Assembly (NCBI RefSeq): GCF_006517815.1
Contig: NZ_CP041198.1
Span: forward strand, 744,001-808,000
DNA: 64,000 nt
Source of the DNA: Pseudarthrobacter sp. NIBRBAC000502770
Lineage (GTDB): Bacteria; Actinomycetota; Actinomycetes; Actinomycetales; Micrococcaceae
Direction of reading: 5' to 3'
Shown here: in pieces, positions 1 to 9,079 of the stretch
Layout: every line of letters starts with the position of its first letter
How positions within the stretch are numbered: the first letter of the stretch is position 1
Notes under the pieces: model-generated
What the model saw: the letters and a program-made list of their open reading frames with translations, nothing else
Told to the model about the DNA's origin: nothing
Databases searched by the model: none
Position numbers and translations under genes: made by a program

Positions 1-103
1 CTTCCTGCGCGACACGCGGCTCGTGCTCGCCTATCTGGGCGTCCTCCTGGCGGCGGGTCTCTACGGAACCTATCTCGTGGCGGGACGGCTCTTCGGCGTC
101 TGA
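1..103 (+). CDS. C-terminal fragment of a membrane protein
   Basis: An open frame runs in from the left edge (frame of base 2) and stops with TGA at 101-103. The visible 33 residues are mostly hydrophobic (AYLGVLLAAGLYGTYLVAG) and end in a short basic/aromatic tail, as in the last transmembrane helix of a polytopic protein. The family cannot be named from this fragment, because most of the gene lies outside the window. Confidence 0.55.
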   Translation, partial: FLRDTRLVLAYLGVLLAAGLYGTYLVAGRLFGV

Positions 104-173
104 CTGTGTATGCCGCACCCCGCCGTCGGCACCGTTCCCTGGTCCGGTACTTTGGACCCTTGGGGCCGGCGGC

Positions 174-1286
174 GTGCACCGCCACACTGATGCCATGGTT
201 GCTGTGCAGATATTGGTGGGCCGGCTCAGACGGCTCAGAATCGCGGTCGCGGTTGCTGTGCTCGGGCTGGTCCTCGCTTCCTGTGCCGGACCGTCCACCC
301 CGAACAACCCGACCCAGGGGCCGTCCCCTGAACCAGGCAAGGGCAGCCCGGCCTGCAACCTCATCACCCCGGAGATCGCCGCGAAGGTGGATCCCGGGCT
401 GGTGCCGATGGGCCAGAACAGCCAGCAGCGGCCCCCGGGAAGCAAGGCCTACCTGTGCACCTATTCGAACAAGTCGGCCGAGCGGGGCATGACCGGCCTT
501 TCGGTTGCACTGACGTCCCCGGCCTTGGCCGGGGACATCGACAAAGCGAAGGCAACCTCCGACTGTTCACCCGTCATGGGCATCGGCGACTTCGCCTGCC
601 TGCAGTGGACGGGGTACTTCCGCGGCGAGGCCGGCGGTGCCTCCGCGAACGTGGTCCTGACCGCCGTCCGGGGCAGCGAGGTCCTTGAAATGCCTTACGT
701 CACCGGGCCGCCCATGAACGGAGGCATGGCGCCCGACGGCGACGCAATGGCCCGTACGCTGTCGCAGGCTGTTGTGGACGCCGGCTGGGGCAACGGAACA
801 GAACTCAAAGTTCCGGCCGCTCCGCCGGTGGGTCCACCGGCCACAACCAACAATGCAGTCTGCGCCCTGCTCGATCCCGGCCAGGTCAAGCAGGCATTCG
901 GGGCAACCACGGAGCCGCAGCTCCTGCCTGGTGAGGCCAGCTGCCGCTATACGTTTGCCACCCCTGGCACGCCGGGCCCGGACTCGATGGTCTTCTCGAT
1001 CGAAGTCCTCAAGGCTGCGGGAACGGTACTGGGCATCCCGGGCAGGGGAGGCGAGGTGATTGATGGCATCGGCGACAGGGCAACGTTCTTCACGGGTACC
1101 GAACAGGCCGGTCCCAAGTCGCTGCGTCCGGCCGGAGATGTGCCCATTACCATCCTGTCCCTCCAAGTGGTCAGGGGACAGAACCTGGCCACTTTCACCG
1201 CGCAGGTCCTCATCTCCCCAACCGGGCCATCGGCGGCGCAAACGAAGGAACAACTCATCGGCCTGGTACGGGGCGTTGTGTTCTGA
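174..1286 (+). CDS. Secreted lipoprotein with two DUF3558-like modules
   Basis: The 370-residue product starts with a basic stretch, a hydrophobic helix and the lipobox LASC near residue 37, so it should be diacylglycerol-modified and anchored outside the membrane. After a Pro-rich linker come two similar modules, each opening with a Cys near a Leu-rich motif (PACNLITPE and AVCALLDPG) and carrying a second Cys about 35 residues later (YLCTYSN and ASCRYTF). That is the pattern of DUF3558-type actinobacterial lipoproteins, here apparently duplicated. The function is unknown. The frame opens at GTG 174. ATG 195 is an equally good start that leaves a normal signal peptide, and the bases before it could be a -10 of a leaderless message. 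It converges on the aldehyde dehydrogenase gene. Confidence 0.8.
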   Translation: MHRHTDAMVAVQILVGRLRRLRIAVAVAVLGLVLASCAGPSTPNNPTQGPSPEPGKGSPACNLITPEIAAKVDPGLVPMGQNSQQRPPGSKAYLCTYSNKSAERGMTGLSVALTSPALAGDIDKAKATSDCSPVMGIGDFACLQWTGYFRGEAGGASANVVLTAVRGSEVLEMPYVTGPPMNGGMAPDGDAMARTLSQAVVDAGWGNGTELKVPAAPPVGPPATTNNAVCALLDPGQVKQAFGATTEPQLLPGEASCRYTFATPGTPGPDSMVFSIEVLKAAGTVLGIPGRGGEVIDGIGDRATFFTGTEQAGPKSLRPAGDVPITILSLQVVRGQNLATFTAQVLISPTGPSAAQTKEQLIGLVRGVVF

Positions 1287-1341
1287 CGCCGCCCAACGCG
1301 GGGGCGCCCGCATAGGGTGCAAGGACGCAGGAGGCCTGCTC

Positions 1342-2799
1342 CTAGAACGGGTATGGGGCAATGTCCGGCCGCATGGTGAGCCACTGGATCTCGGTGAAAG
1401 ACTCCATGTTGGCGTGGTGGCCGCCGATCCGCGAGCCGTTGCCGGAGTTCTTCGTGCCGCCGAAGGGCGAGTTCGCCTCGTCCGAAACGGTTTGTTCGTT
1501 GATGTGGACCTTCCCGGAGTCCAGCCGGTCGGCGATGGTCATGGCCAGTCCGACGTCGCCCAGGATCCCGATCGAGAGGCCGTACTCATTATCGTTGGCC
1601 AGCGCCACGGCCTCATCCACGGTGGAGAACTTCATCACCGGGGCTACCGGGCCGAAGATTTCGTCCTTCCAGGCGGGGCTGCCGGTATCCAGGTCAACCA
1701 GCACTGCCGGCTGGTAGAACCGGCCATCGTGGGTGCCGCCGGCGGCCAGCCGGGCGCCGGCCCGCACCGCATCCTGGACGATCCCGTCCACCCGCTGCAG
1801 TTGCCGTTCGTCAATCACCGGCCCCAGTGCCACGGTGCCGCTCTTCGGATCGCCCACAGGCAGGTGGGCAGCCTTCTCCGACAGCGCGGCGACGTAGTCG
1901 TCGTAGATGTCCTCATGCACGATGTGGCGTCCGGCGGCCATGCAGATCTGGCCCTGGTGCATGAAGGAGCCGAACGCCGCCGCAGAGGCCGCCTTGGCCA
2001 GGTCGGCGCCCGGGAGCACAATGAGCGCGTTGTTGCCGCCGAGCTCAAGGTGGGCGCGCTTCAGCAGCCGCCCGGCCGTTTCACCGATCTTCCGGCCGGC
2101 CGCCGTCGAGCCTGTAAAAGCGATGACACGGACTTCGGGAGCTTCGACGACGGCGGCCCCGATGTCCGCGCCGCCGGGCAGCAGGGAAAGCAGGCCTTGC
2201 GGAAGGCCTGCCTCCTCGAAGATACGCATCAGGGTCACGCCGCCGCAGACCGCTGTCCGGGGGTCTGGCTTGAGCAGCACGCCGTTGCCGAGCGCCAGGG
2301 CAGGGGCCACGGCGCGGATGGAAAGGATCAAGGGGAAGTTGAACGGCGCGATGATGGAGACGACGCCTACCGGACGGCGACGGGCAAAGGACCAGCGGTT
2401 TTCGTTGGACGTGAGGACGTTCCCGGCAGGGAGCGAGGGCAGCGCCGAGGCGTCATAGCATTCGTTGGCTGCGATATGCGTTTCCAGCGCTGCCTTGGGC
2501 GGAATGCCGCCGGATTCGCGCACGATCCAGTCCTGGACCTCGGCTGCGTGCTCTTCCCAGAGCTGCCCGGCGCGGCGCAGCACCGCGGCCCGGTCCTCGG
2601 GGTTGCGGGCGGCCCATTCCTTTTGTGCCTTCGCGGCAGCGGATGCGGCTTCGCGGACGTCCGCGACGGACGCGATGCCGTAACTGCCCAGCTGCCCACC
2701 GGTAGCCGGCTCCATGCTGGTGCCGGTACCGCCGCCGCCCGCCCGCCAGCCGTTGAGGTAGATCTTGCCTTCCCAGAGGGCAGGGTCGAGCAGGGACAT
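1342..2799 (-). CDS. NAD(P)-dependent aldehyde dehydrogenase, benzaldehyde/vanillin type
   Basis: The 485-residue product has the length and motifs of the ALDH superfamily: APFNFPL near the cofactor site, FTGSTAAGRKI in the Rossmann region, the catalytic Glu in HLELGGNNALIV, the nucleophilic Cys in GQICMAAGRHI, and EIFGPVAPV. The N-terminus (LLDPALWEGKIYLNGW) and the C-terminal SPFGGTKNSGNGSRIGG stretch resemble XylC-type benzaldehyde and vanillin dehydrogenases, which oxidise aromatic aldehydes to acids. Substrate specificity is inferred from this resemblance only. The start ATG follows a good AAAGGA ribosome site. The gene stands alone, with no other aromatic-degradation gene beside it. Confidence 0.88.
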   Translation of the reverse strand: MSLLDPALWEGKIYLNGWRAGGGGTGTSMEPATGGQLGSYGIASVADVREAASAAAKAQKEWAARNPEDRAAVLRRAGQLWEEHAAEVQDWIVRESGGIPPKAALETHIAANECYDASALPSLPAGNVLTSNENRWSFARRRPVGVVSIIAPFNFPLILSIRAVAPALALGNGVLLKPDPRTAVCGGVTLMRIFEEAGLPQGLLSLLPGGADIGAAVVEAPEVRVIAFTGSTAAGRKIGETAGRLLKRAHLELGGNNALIVLPGADLAKAASAAAFGSFMHQGQICMAAGRHIVHEDIYDDYVAALSEKAAHLPVGDPKSGTVALGPVIDERQLQRVDGIVQDAVRAGARLAAGGTHDGRFYQPAVLVDLDTGSPAWKDEIFGPVAPVMKFSTVDEAVALANDNEYGLSIGILGDVGLAMTIADRLDSGKVHINEQTVSDEANSPFGGTKNSGNGSRIGGHHANMESFTEIQWLTMRPDIAPYPF

Positions 2800-2944
2800 G
2801 GGTGGGTCCTTTCGTTTGTTCCGAACGGCAGGCGTCCGGCCCGGAGGACGGGCGCGGGCCAGTCCCGTCCATCACATGCTGTGCGGACGCCGCCGTCAAG
2901 AGCCAGTCGGCGGTTCCCGGGCCGCGGGGGCGCCCGGAGAATGC

Positions 2945-3574
2945 CTAGGCCGGGACTGACCGGGCTTTCCGGGGTTCCGAACCCGGCCGGGCCAGCCGTG
3001 CGGCCAACAGGTAGGCAAAGCCGCTGATCACCGGGACCACACCTGCCGCCGCAAGCGAGGCCGCAGGCCCTGACCGGGCCAGGAGCGTGATGACTAATGG
3101 CAACGCGCCCAATACCAGCAGCAGCCAGCCAGCTGCGCCGGTCCGCTTCAATCCCAGAACGGAGGCCGGGAAGGCCAAGGCGACAACGCCGACGGCCACC
3201 ACCGGCCCGTTCGAGTCCTGGATGCTGCGGGCCGCCGCCGGATCGAGGGCGAACCACACGCAGACCGCGACGAGCAGCGCGGCCAGCGCCACCAGGAGGA
3301 GAGAAGCCCCGGCCGGCCGGAACCAGGCGAGGGCCGCAAGGACCACCATTGGAGCAAACCAGGACAGGACCGCCATTAGCCCCGCCATCCCGCCGGGCTG
3401 ATCCAAGGCGTCGCCGCTGATGAAAGCCACGGCGGCCACGGTGAAGACAGTCATCAGTGCCGCGCCTATTTTCACCAGTGCACCGGCCCGGCGCTGCGGA
3501 TCCTTCTCCCGGGCCAGGACCGCTCCGGCCACGGCGGCGGCCACCACGGCGGCGAGGGCCAGGATGATGGGCAA
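2945..3574 (-). CDS. Small polytopic membrane protein of unknown function
   Basis: About 209 residues with roughly six or seven hydrophobic helices rich in Ala, Leu and Val, and a short basic C-terminal tail. I do not recognise the family. The frame is open to an ATG at 3616, but an AGGAGG sequence lies 11 bases before TTG 3574, so I place the start there. The N-terminus (LPIILALAAVVAAAVAGAV) is then a membrane helix. It lies downstream of the nitrate operon on the same strand, separated by about 150 bases that contain a GC-rich inverted repeat, so it may or may not be co-transcribed. A general integral membrane role is all that can be said. Confidence 0.65.
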   Translation of the reverse strand: MPIILALAAVVAAAVAGAVLAREKDPQRRAGALVKIGAALMTVFTVAAVAFISGDALDQPGGMAGLMAVLSWFAPMVVLAALAWFRPAGASLLLVALAALLVAVCVWFALDPAAARSIQDSNGPVVAVGVVALAFPASVLGLKRTGAAGWLLLVLGALPLVITLLARSGPAASLAAAGVVPVISGFAYLLAARLARPGSEPRKARSVPA

Positions 3575-3667
3575 GGACGTCGGTGCCTCCTGCTGACAGT
3601 GGAATCCTGGGACCATTCAAGCCCTGTGGAATCCCGACGCCAAGGGGCCAAAGCCCCGCAGCTGCCA

Positions 3668-3693
3668 GGCCGCGGCCGCCTGGGGCCGCGGCC
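3668..3693. terminator. GC-rich hairpin downstream of nitrate operon
   Basis: GGCCGCGGCC is repeated as its own inverse with a six-base loop (GCCTGG), just past the end of the electron-transfer gene. It could act as a terminator for the minus-strand nitrate operon, but there is no T tract on either side. Confidence 0.25.
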
Positions 3694-3721
3694 GTCGGGT
3701 TCCCTGGCCGAGTTTGCGAGG

Positions 3722-5281
3722 TTAGGGCAAGGCTGGGGAGAAGTGCTGTTCGATGAGCCCCTTGATGTCCTCATGGCAGCCGCCGCAGCCGGTGCCCGCG
3801 CGGGTGGACTTGGAAACGTCCGCCACGGTGGAGCAGCCGCCGGTTGCGGCGGCAGCGATGGCCGCCCCGCTGACCCCCGCGCACCGGCAGACGGTGCCCG
3901 CGGGATCGGCAGCCCCGCCCCCGGGCAGCTGGTCCGGTCCATCCAGGCGCAGGAGCAGTGACCGGTCGGCGGGAAGCTCGGCACCCCGCTCAAAAAGCCC
4001 CACGAGTTCGGCGGCGGTCCGGGGCATGCCCACCGCCACCAGGCCTTCCAGCACGCCGCCGCGGGTGGTCATCTTGACGTACCGGCCGTGCTCCGGATCC
4101 GCCCACTGGGCGATCTGCAGGCGCGGCCTGCCGTTGACCGCTCCGGCCGTGAGGGCTTCCTCGTCCCACGGTTCGGCGGCGTTGTCCCCGGCCACGGCCA
4201 GGTTCATGCCCCGGGCTTTCAGGACCACGACGCCGGGCTGTTCGGGAGCCAGCGCGGGGAGCACGTCGGCTTCCGCTTCCGCCCCTTCGGCCAACAGGGT
4301 GAGGTAACCTGCCAGCCATTCGGCCTGCCGCCATCCAGGACCCACCAGGCCGGAGGGACCCTTGGCGTTGCGGCAGGCTGCGCAGCGGGGATCCGGGCAG
4401 CGCACCTCTGCGCAGTCGCCAATGGCGAAGATATGCGGCTCGTGATGGGCCCGCAGCCGGTGGTCCACCAGGATCCCGGTGCCGGTGGACAGCCCGCACC
4501 CCTCGGCCAGCTCCGTCCGCGGACGGACGCCGCAGGAGATGACCAGGAGGTCGCCGTCGATCGCTGAGCCGTCGTCGAGCAGCAAAGCCGAGAACCCGCC
4601 GTCGGGCGCGTTGTGCTCAACGCCGGTGGACCGGGCGTTGCCGGCCACGCGGACGCCGCAGCGCCGCAGCCCCGCAGCCAGGACGGCCCCGCCGCCGCGG
4701 TCGATGCTGCGGCCCAGCGGGTGCGGGCCGTTGTGGACCACGGTGACCGTGGCGCCTTCCTCCGCGGCCGCCAGCGCCGTTTCCAAGCCGAGGACGCCGC
4801 CGCCCAGGACCACCACGCGCTTGCCGCCCGCCACGGCCTGCCGCAGCACTTCCGCGTCGCGCAGGTCGCGCAAGGCCGTGACGCCGGCAGGCAGCACGGG
4901 GGAGGAGGGGTCCGGATTGATGCCGGTGAGGTTGGGGATCACGGGCCGGGATCCGGTGGCAAACACCAGCCGGTCGTAGTGCACGGACGCGCCGTCGGAC
5001 AGAGCCACCTGCTGCCGTGCCCGGTCCACGCGCCTAACCCGGACGCCCAGCCGGACGTCCACGCCCTCCGCAACCAGCTCGGCGCTGTCGGCGAGGGCGA
5101 GGGCGTCAGCGGTGGTCCGGCCCACGCCCAGGTCGGCCACCAGGACGCGGTTGTAGGCGGCCTCCGCTTCCTGGCCCACCACCGTGAGCCTGGCGTGTCC
5201 GCTGCGCACGGCGGGCAGGAGCTCGTCCACCAGCCGGGCGGCCACGGGGCCGAATCCCACAATGACAATCTGCTCGCTCAT
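3722..5281 (-). CDS. FAD-dependent oxidoreductase with BFD [2Fe-2S] domain, nitrate reductase electron-transfer subunit
   Basis: A 519-residue flavoprotein that probably passes electrons from NAD(P)H to the nitrate reductase encoded just upstream. It has an N-terminal FAD fold (IVIVGFGPVAARLVDEL), a second Rossmann motif for NAD(P)H (VVVLGGGVLGLETALAAAEEG), the FAD-closing motif HIFAIGDCAEV, and a C-terminal BFD-like [2Fe-2S] domain with CRC and CGGC cysteine pairs. This matches NasB-like proteins and the N-terminal part of NirB, but the sulfite-reductase-like haem domain of NirB is absent. The frame is open further upstream, yet ATG 5281 (MSEQIVIVGFGP) starts the fold exactly and overlaps the upstream stop as ATGA, which implies translational coupling. 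Confidence 0.85.
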   Translation of the reverse strand: MSEQIVIVGFGPVAARLVDELLPAVRSGHARLTVVGQEAEAAYNRVLVADLGVGRTTADALALADSAELVAEGVDVRLGVRVRRVDRARQQVALSDGASVHYDRLVFATGSRPVIPNLTGINPDPSSPVLPAGVTALRDLRDAEVLRQAVAGGKRVVVLGGGVLGLETALAAAEEGATVTVVHNGPHPLGRSIDRGGGAVLAAGLRRCGVRVAGNARSTGVEHNAPDGGFSALLLDDGSAIDGDLLVISCGVRPRTELAEGCGLSTGTGILVDHRLRAHHEPHIFAIGDCAEVRCPDPRCAACRNAKGPSGLVGPGWRQAEWLAGYLTLLAEGAEAEADVLPALAPEQPGVVVLKARGMNLAVAGDNAAEPWDEEALTAGAVNGRPRLQIAQWADPEHGRYVKMTTRGGVLEGLVAVGMPRTAAELVGLFERGAELPADRSLLLRLDGPDQLPGGGAADPAGTVCRCAGVSGAAIAAAATGGCSTVADVSKSTRAGTGCGGCHEDIKGLIEQHFSPALP

Positions 5282-7488
5282 GAGGCCTCCGTCGTTTGCA
5301 GCATGCGGGCGGATTCGGGTGCGGCCACGGGCCGGACCCATACGGTGTTGAACTTGAACTCGGGCATCCCGGAGACCGGATCTGTCGCGGCTTCCGTCAG
5401 CCGGTTGGCGCTTTCGGCCCCGGGAAAGTGGAAGGGCAGGAAGACCGTCTCGGGGCGGATGGCGGTGCTGAGCTCCGCCCGGCACACCACCTCTCCGCGC
5501 CCGTTGGACACCGACACCAGCGTTCCGGCGCCGATGCCCATGGCGTCGGCCGCCCCGGGGTGGAGCTGCATCCTAGCCTCGGGCTGCGCGGCGGCCAGCT
5601 CGGGGACCCGGCGGGTCTGGGCCCCGGATTGGTAGTGCTCCAGGAGGCGGCCGGTGATGAGGGTCATGGCTGTGCCGGCGGGTTCCGTTGCGTGCCCGGC
5701 GGCTTCAGCTGCGGGAGTACGACGGCGGCGCGGCGCCACCGGGACCATGACCGCCTTGCCGTCGGGGTGCGCGAAGCCGTCCCTGAACAGGCGGGGCGTT
5801 CCGGTGCCGCCCGCAGGGTAGGGCCAGTAGGCGGCCTCGCCGCGGTCCAGCATGGCGTAGTCGATGCCGGAGTAGTCGGCCAGGCCGCCCGCGGAAGCCA
5901 GGCGGAGCTCCTCGAAGACAGTTTCCGGGTCCTCGCTGTAGGTGGAGGGGGCGTCCAGGCGCTCGGCCAGGCGGGCCATGATCCAGAGCTCGCTGCGGGC
6001 GCCGGCGGGAGGGGAGATGGCGCGGCGGCGGCGCAGCACCCGGCCTTCCAGGTTGGTCAGGGTGCCTTCCTCCTCGGCCCACTGGAGGACTGGAAGAATG
6101 AGGTCTGCCTCCGCAGCGGTTTCCGACAGGAAGAAGTCGCACACCACCAGGAAGTCGAGGCTCCGCAGCCCCTTGATGACGGCGTTGGCGTCGGGTGCCG
6201 CCACCGCAATGTTGGAGGCGTGGACGAAAAGGCACCGGACGCCGTCGGGCTGGCCCAGTGATTTCAACAGCTGGACTGCGGGCAGGCCGGGCCCCGGGAT
6301 TGTCTCCTCCGGAACGCCCCAGACTGCGGCGACGTGTGCGCGGGCGGCGGGGTCTGTGATCTTCCGGTAGCCGGGCAGCTGGTCCGCCTTCTGGCCATGC
6401 TCCCGGCCGCCCTGGCCATTGCCCTGGCCGGTGAGGGTGCCGTAGCCGCTGCGGGCGGAGCCGGGCAGGCCCAGCAGGAGGCTGAGGTTGATGGCCGCGG
6501 TGGCGGTGTCCGTGCCGTCCGCGTGCTGTTCCACGCCGCGGCCGGTGAGGATGTAGCTGCCGCCCGCGCGGGCACCGGCGGCGAGCAGGCGGGCGGTTTC
6601 GCGGATGAGGTCCGCCGGGACACCGGTGATGGACTGGACGCGTTCGGGCCAGAAGGCGTTTACGCTGCGGACCACGGCGTTGTAGCCCGAGGTGCGCTCC
6701 TGGATAAAGGCGGCATCCGCCAGGTTTTCGTGGATGACCACGTGGGAAAGGCCCAACAGGAGGGTGAGGTCGGTGCCCGGGAGGGGCTGCAGGTGGAGCC
6801 CGGCGCCGTCGGCCGTGAAGGCCGCGGTGGCGGAACGCCGCGGATCCACCACCACCAGGCCGCCGGCGTTGCGGGCCCCCTGCAGGTGCTGGACGAACGG
6901 CGGCATGGTCTCGGCGACGTTGGAGCCGAGCATCAGGATGGTGCTGGCGGTGTCCAGGGCTTCGAGCGGGAAGGGCAGGCCGCGGTCCACGCCGAAGGCG
7001 CGCATTCCCGCCGCGGCGGCTGAGGACATGCAGAACCTGCCGTTGTAGTCGATCCGGGAGGTGCCCAGGGCCAGCCGGGCGAACTTGCCCAGCATGTAGG
7101 CCTTTTCGTTGGTGAGGCCGCCGCCGCCGAAGACACCGACGGCGTCGGCACCGTACCGGGCGCGGGCGTCCTTCACTGCCGCGGCGGCGAGGTCCAGGGC
7201 CTGGTCCCAGCCGATGGGCCGGTGGACGCCGTCGACGCCTTTCAACAGGGGTTCGGTGATCCGGCCCGCGTGGTTCAGGAGGCTGGCCGAGGTCCAGCCC
7301 TTGCGGCACAGGCCGCCTCGGTTGGTGGGGAAATCCCGGCCGGCAACCTCCAGTGCGGGCGCGGGATCCGGTGCAGGCACGGGGCCCGGCCCCGGCTGTG
7401 CAGCCGGGGCCAGGTCCGCGGGGGACGTGAGCGTCATGGCGCACTGCAGGGCGCAGTAGGGGCAGTGCGTGGCGGCGCTTTTGGTCAT
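5278..7488 (-). CDS. Assimilatory nitrate reductase, molybdopterin catalytic subunit
   Basis: A 736-residue molybdopterin oxidoreductase of the NasC/NarB/NapA type that reduces nitrate to nitrite in the cytoplasm. The N-terminus carries the [4Fe-4S] pattern CPYCALQC followed by GGLCRKGW. NGRFCMSSA contains the cysteine expected to ligate molybdenum. The C-terminal part has the dinucleotide-binding region (GRLLEHYQSGAQTRR and FLPFHFPGAESANRLT). No twin-arginine signal is present, which fits a cytoplasmic enzyme. The open frame begins at 7623, but MTKSAATHCPYC at 7488 is the natural start, one base after the narK stop. The gene lies between the nitrate transporter and the flavoprotein. No nitrite reductase gene (nirBD) is in the window. 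Confidence 0.9.
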   Translation of the reverse strand: MTKSAATHCPYCALQCAMTLTSPADLAPAAQPGPGPVPAPDPAPALEVAGRDFPTNRGGLCRKGWTSASLLNHAGRITEPLLKGVDGVHRPIGWDQALDLAAAAVKDARARYGADAVGVFGGGGLTNEKAYMLGKFARLALGTSRIDYNGRFCMSSAAAAGMRAFGVDRGLPFPLEALDTASTILMLGSNVAETMPPFVQHLQGARNAGGLVVVDPRRSATAAFTADGAGLHLQPLPGTDLTLLLGLSHVVIHENLADAAFIQERTSGYNAVVRSVNAFWPERVQSITGVPADLIRETARLLAAGARAGGSYILTGRGVEQHADGTDTATAAINLSLLLGLPGSARSGYGTLTGQGNGQGGREHGQKADQLPGYRKITDPAARAHVAAVWGVPEETIPGPGLPAVQLLKSLGQPDGVRCLFVHASNIAVAAPDANAVIKGLRSLDFLVVCDFFLSETAAEADLILPVLQWAEEEGTLTNLEGRVLRRRRAISPPAGARSELWIMARLAERLDAPSTYSEDPETVFEELRLASAGGLADYSGIDYAMLDRGEAAYWPYPAGGTGTPRLFRDGFAHPDGKAVMVPVAPRRRRTPAAEAAGHATEPAGTAMTLITGRLLEHYQSGAQTRRVPELAAAQPEARMQLHPGAADAMGIGAGTLVSVSNGRGEVVCRAELSTAIRPETVFLPFHFPGAESANRLTEAATDPVSGMPEFKFNTVWVRPVAAPESARMLQTTEAS

Positions 7489-7489
7489 G

Positions 7490-8911
7490 TTAGACGTGCC
7501 CCATCGCGTTCCGGCCGGCGTTGCGGATGTAGCAGGTCCAGCAGACCACCAGCATGAGGACATACGCACCGACGAATCCGTAGAAGGCCGGAGTGTAGGA
7601 GCCGCTGGCGGTGCTGGAGGCATTGAGCACCTGTGGGATCACGAAGCCGCCGTAGGCGCCGATCGCCGAGATCAGGCCGAGGGCGGAGGATGCGAGCCGC
7701 TGGGTGGCCACGGAGCTTGCACCCTGGCGCGCAGCCCGGCTGGACGTGGCGAAGATGACCGGGATCATCCGGTAGGTGGCGCCGTTGCCGAAGCCGCTGG
7801 CGGTGAACAGCATCAGGAAAAGGACCAGGAAGAGCAGGAAGTTCTTCAGCGGGAGGGTCCAGATCATGGTCAGCGTGATCACAGCCATGGAGGCGAAGGC
7901 GGCAACGGTCATCCGGGCGCCGCCCATCCGGTCCGCCATGCGTCCGCCGTAGGGGCGGGCCAGCGAACCCACCAAGGGGCCGAGGAAGGCCAGGGACAGG
8001 GCCACGGTCCCCACTCCGATGGAGGAGAACGCGGGGAAGTAGTCCTTGATGAGCTTGGGGAACACGCCGGCGAAGCCGATGAAGGAGCCGAAGGTGCCGA
8101 TGTACAGCAGGGCCATGATCCACAGGTGCGGTTCCTTCAGCGCCGCGACCGAACCGGCTACGTCGCCTTTGGCGCTGGTGAGGTTGTTCATGTACTTGAA
8201 GGCGCCGAATGCTGCCAGCAGGATGAACGGGACCCACATCCAGCCGGCCATAGGCAGGTTGACGGTGCCGGCAGCGAGGAGGGTGATGACGATGGGAACG
8301 GCAAGCTGTGCGACGGCGGCGCCCAGGTTCCCGCCGGCGGCGTTCAGGCCCAGCGCCCAGCCTTTTTCCCGGGCCGGGTAGAAGAACGTGATGTTGGCCA
8401 TGGAGCTGGCGAAGTTGCCGCCGCCGAAGCCGGCCAGGGCAGCCACCAGGAGCATGACGCCGAACGGCGTGCCCGGATTCGAGACGCAGAGGGCCAGCCC
8501 GGTGGAGGGGATCAGGAGCAGCAGGGCGGACACGATAGTCCAGTTGCGGCCGCCGAAGCGGGGGACCATGAACGTGTAGGGAATGCGGAGGGTGGCACCC
8601 ACCAGGCTTGGCATGGAGATGAGCCAGAAGATTTCCGAGGTGGAGAAGGTAAAGCCTGCAGCGGGGAGTTGGACCACCACGATGGACCACAGCTGCCAGA
8701 CGACGAAGCCGAGGAACTCGGCGAAGATTGACCAGTTCAGGTTGCGGCGGGCGATGGCCCGGCCTGCGGCCTCCCACTGCTCCTTGTTCTCGGCGTCCCA
8801 GTTGGCGATCCAGCGGCCGGGGCGGAATTCAAGGGCAGGGGCGTCAGTGGTGCGGGTAGGGCCGGGCTGTGCGCTGGCGGATACGGCATCAACGGTGCGG
8901 TCAACAGTCAC
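7490..8911 (-). CDS. narK: NarK/NasA-family nitrate/nitrite MFS transporter
   Basis: A 473-residue major facilitator protein with about 12 hydrophobic helices. It has the nitrate/nitrite porter signature twice: AGFGGGNFASSMANITFF in the first half and a GNGATYRMIP region in the second. It imports nitrate or exchanges nitrate for nitrite across the cytoplasmic membrane. The start is GTG 8911, fixed by a near-perfect AAGGAGG six bases upstream. It is the first gene of the nitrate operon, with a one-base gap to the reductase gene. The region upstream holds a possible GlnR-type box (8982-8997). Confidence 0.92.
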   Translation of the reverse strand: MTVDRTVDAVSASAQPGPTRTTDAPALEFRPGRWIANWDAENKEQWEAAGRAIARRNLNWSIFAEFLGFVVWQLWSIVVVQLPAAGFTFSTSEIFWLISMPSLVGATLRIPYTFMVPRFGGRNWTIVSALLLLIPSTGLALCVSNPGTPFGVMLLVAALAGFGGGNFASSMANITFFYPAREKGWALGLNAAGGNLGAAVAQLAVPIVITLLAAGTVNLPMAGWMWVPFILLAAFGAFKYMNNLTSAKGDVAGSVAALKEPHLWIMALLYIGTFGSFIGFAGVFPKLIKDYFPAFSSIGVGTVALSLAFLGPLVGSLARPYGGRMADRMGGARMTVAAFASMAVITLTMIWTLPLKNFLLFLVLFLMLFTASGFGNGATYRMIPVIFATSSRAARQGASSVATQRLASSALGLISAIGAYGGFVIPQVLNASSTASGSYTPAFYGFVGAYVLMLVVCWTCYIRNAGRNAMGHV

Positions 8912-8981
8912 GGGTTACCTCCTTCGGGGGATGTTGTTCCTCCAAGGTAGGGACGGCTCGTTTCGCGGACGGTCGAGGTTT

Positions 8982-8997
8982 GTTAACGCGCTGTGAC
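8982..8997 (-). promoter_or_regulatory. Possible GlnR-type nitrogen-control box upstream of narK
   Basis: On the minus strand GTCAC, six bases, then TTAAC, about 70 bases before the narK start. It resembles the actinobacterial GlnR half-site pair GTnAC-n6-GnAAC with one mismatch. A possible -10 (TACCTT, 8944-8949) lies about 33 bases downstream, with no convincing -35. The assignment is inference from pattern and context. Confidence 0.35.
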
Positions 8998-9079
8998 TTT
9001 TGCCTATCCGGGGCAGCCGGACGGCGTGAGGCGCCGGCGGGGGTCCGGCATATGGGATCCACAACACAGGTCCGCATTG

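Noticed and set aside
174..200. Firm choice of start for the first lipoprotein
   Set aside because: GTG 174 and ATG 195 are both plausible, and neither has a clear ribosome site, so I kept the longer frame.
1060..3027. 655-residue plus-strand open frame overlapping the aldehyde dehydrogenase gene
   Set aside because: It is antisense to a well-conserved ALDH and shows no recognisable domain.
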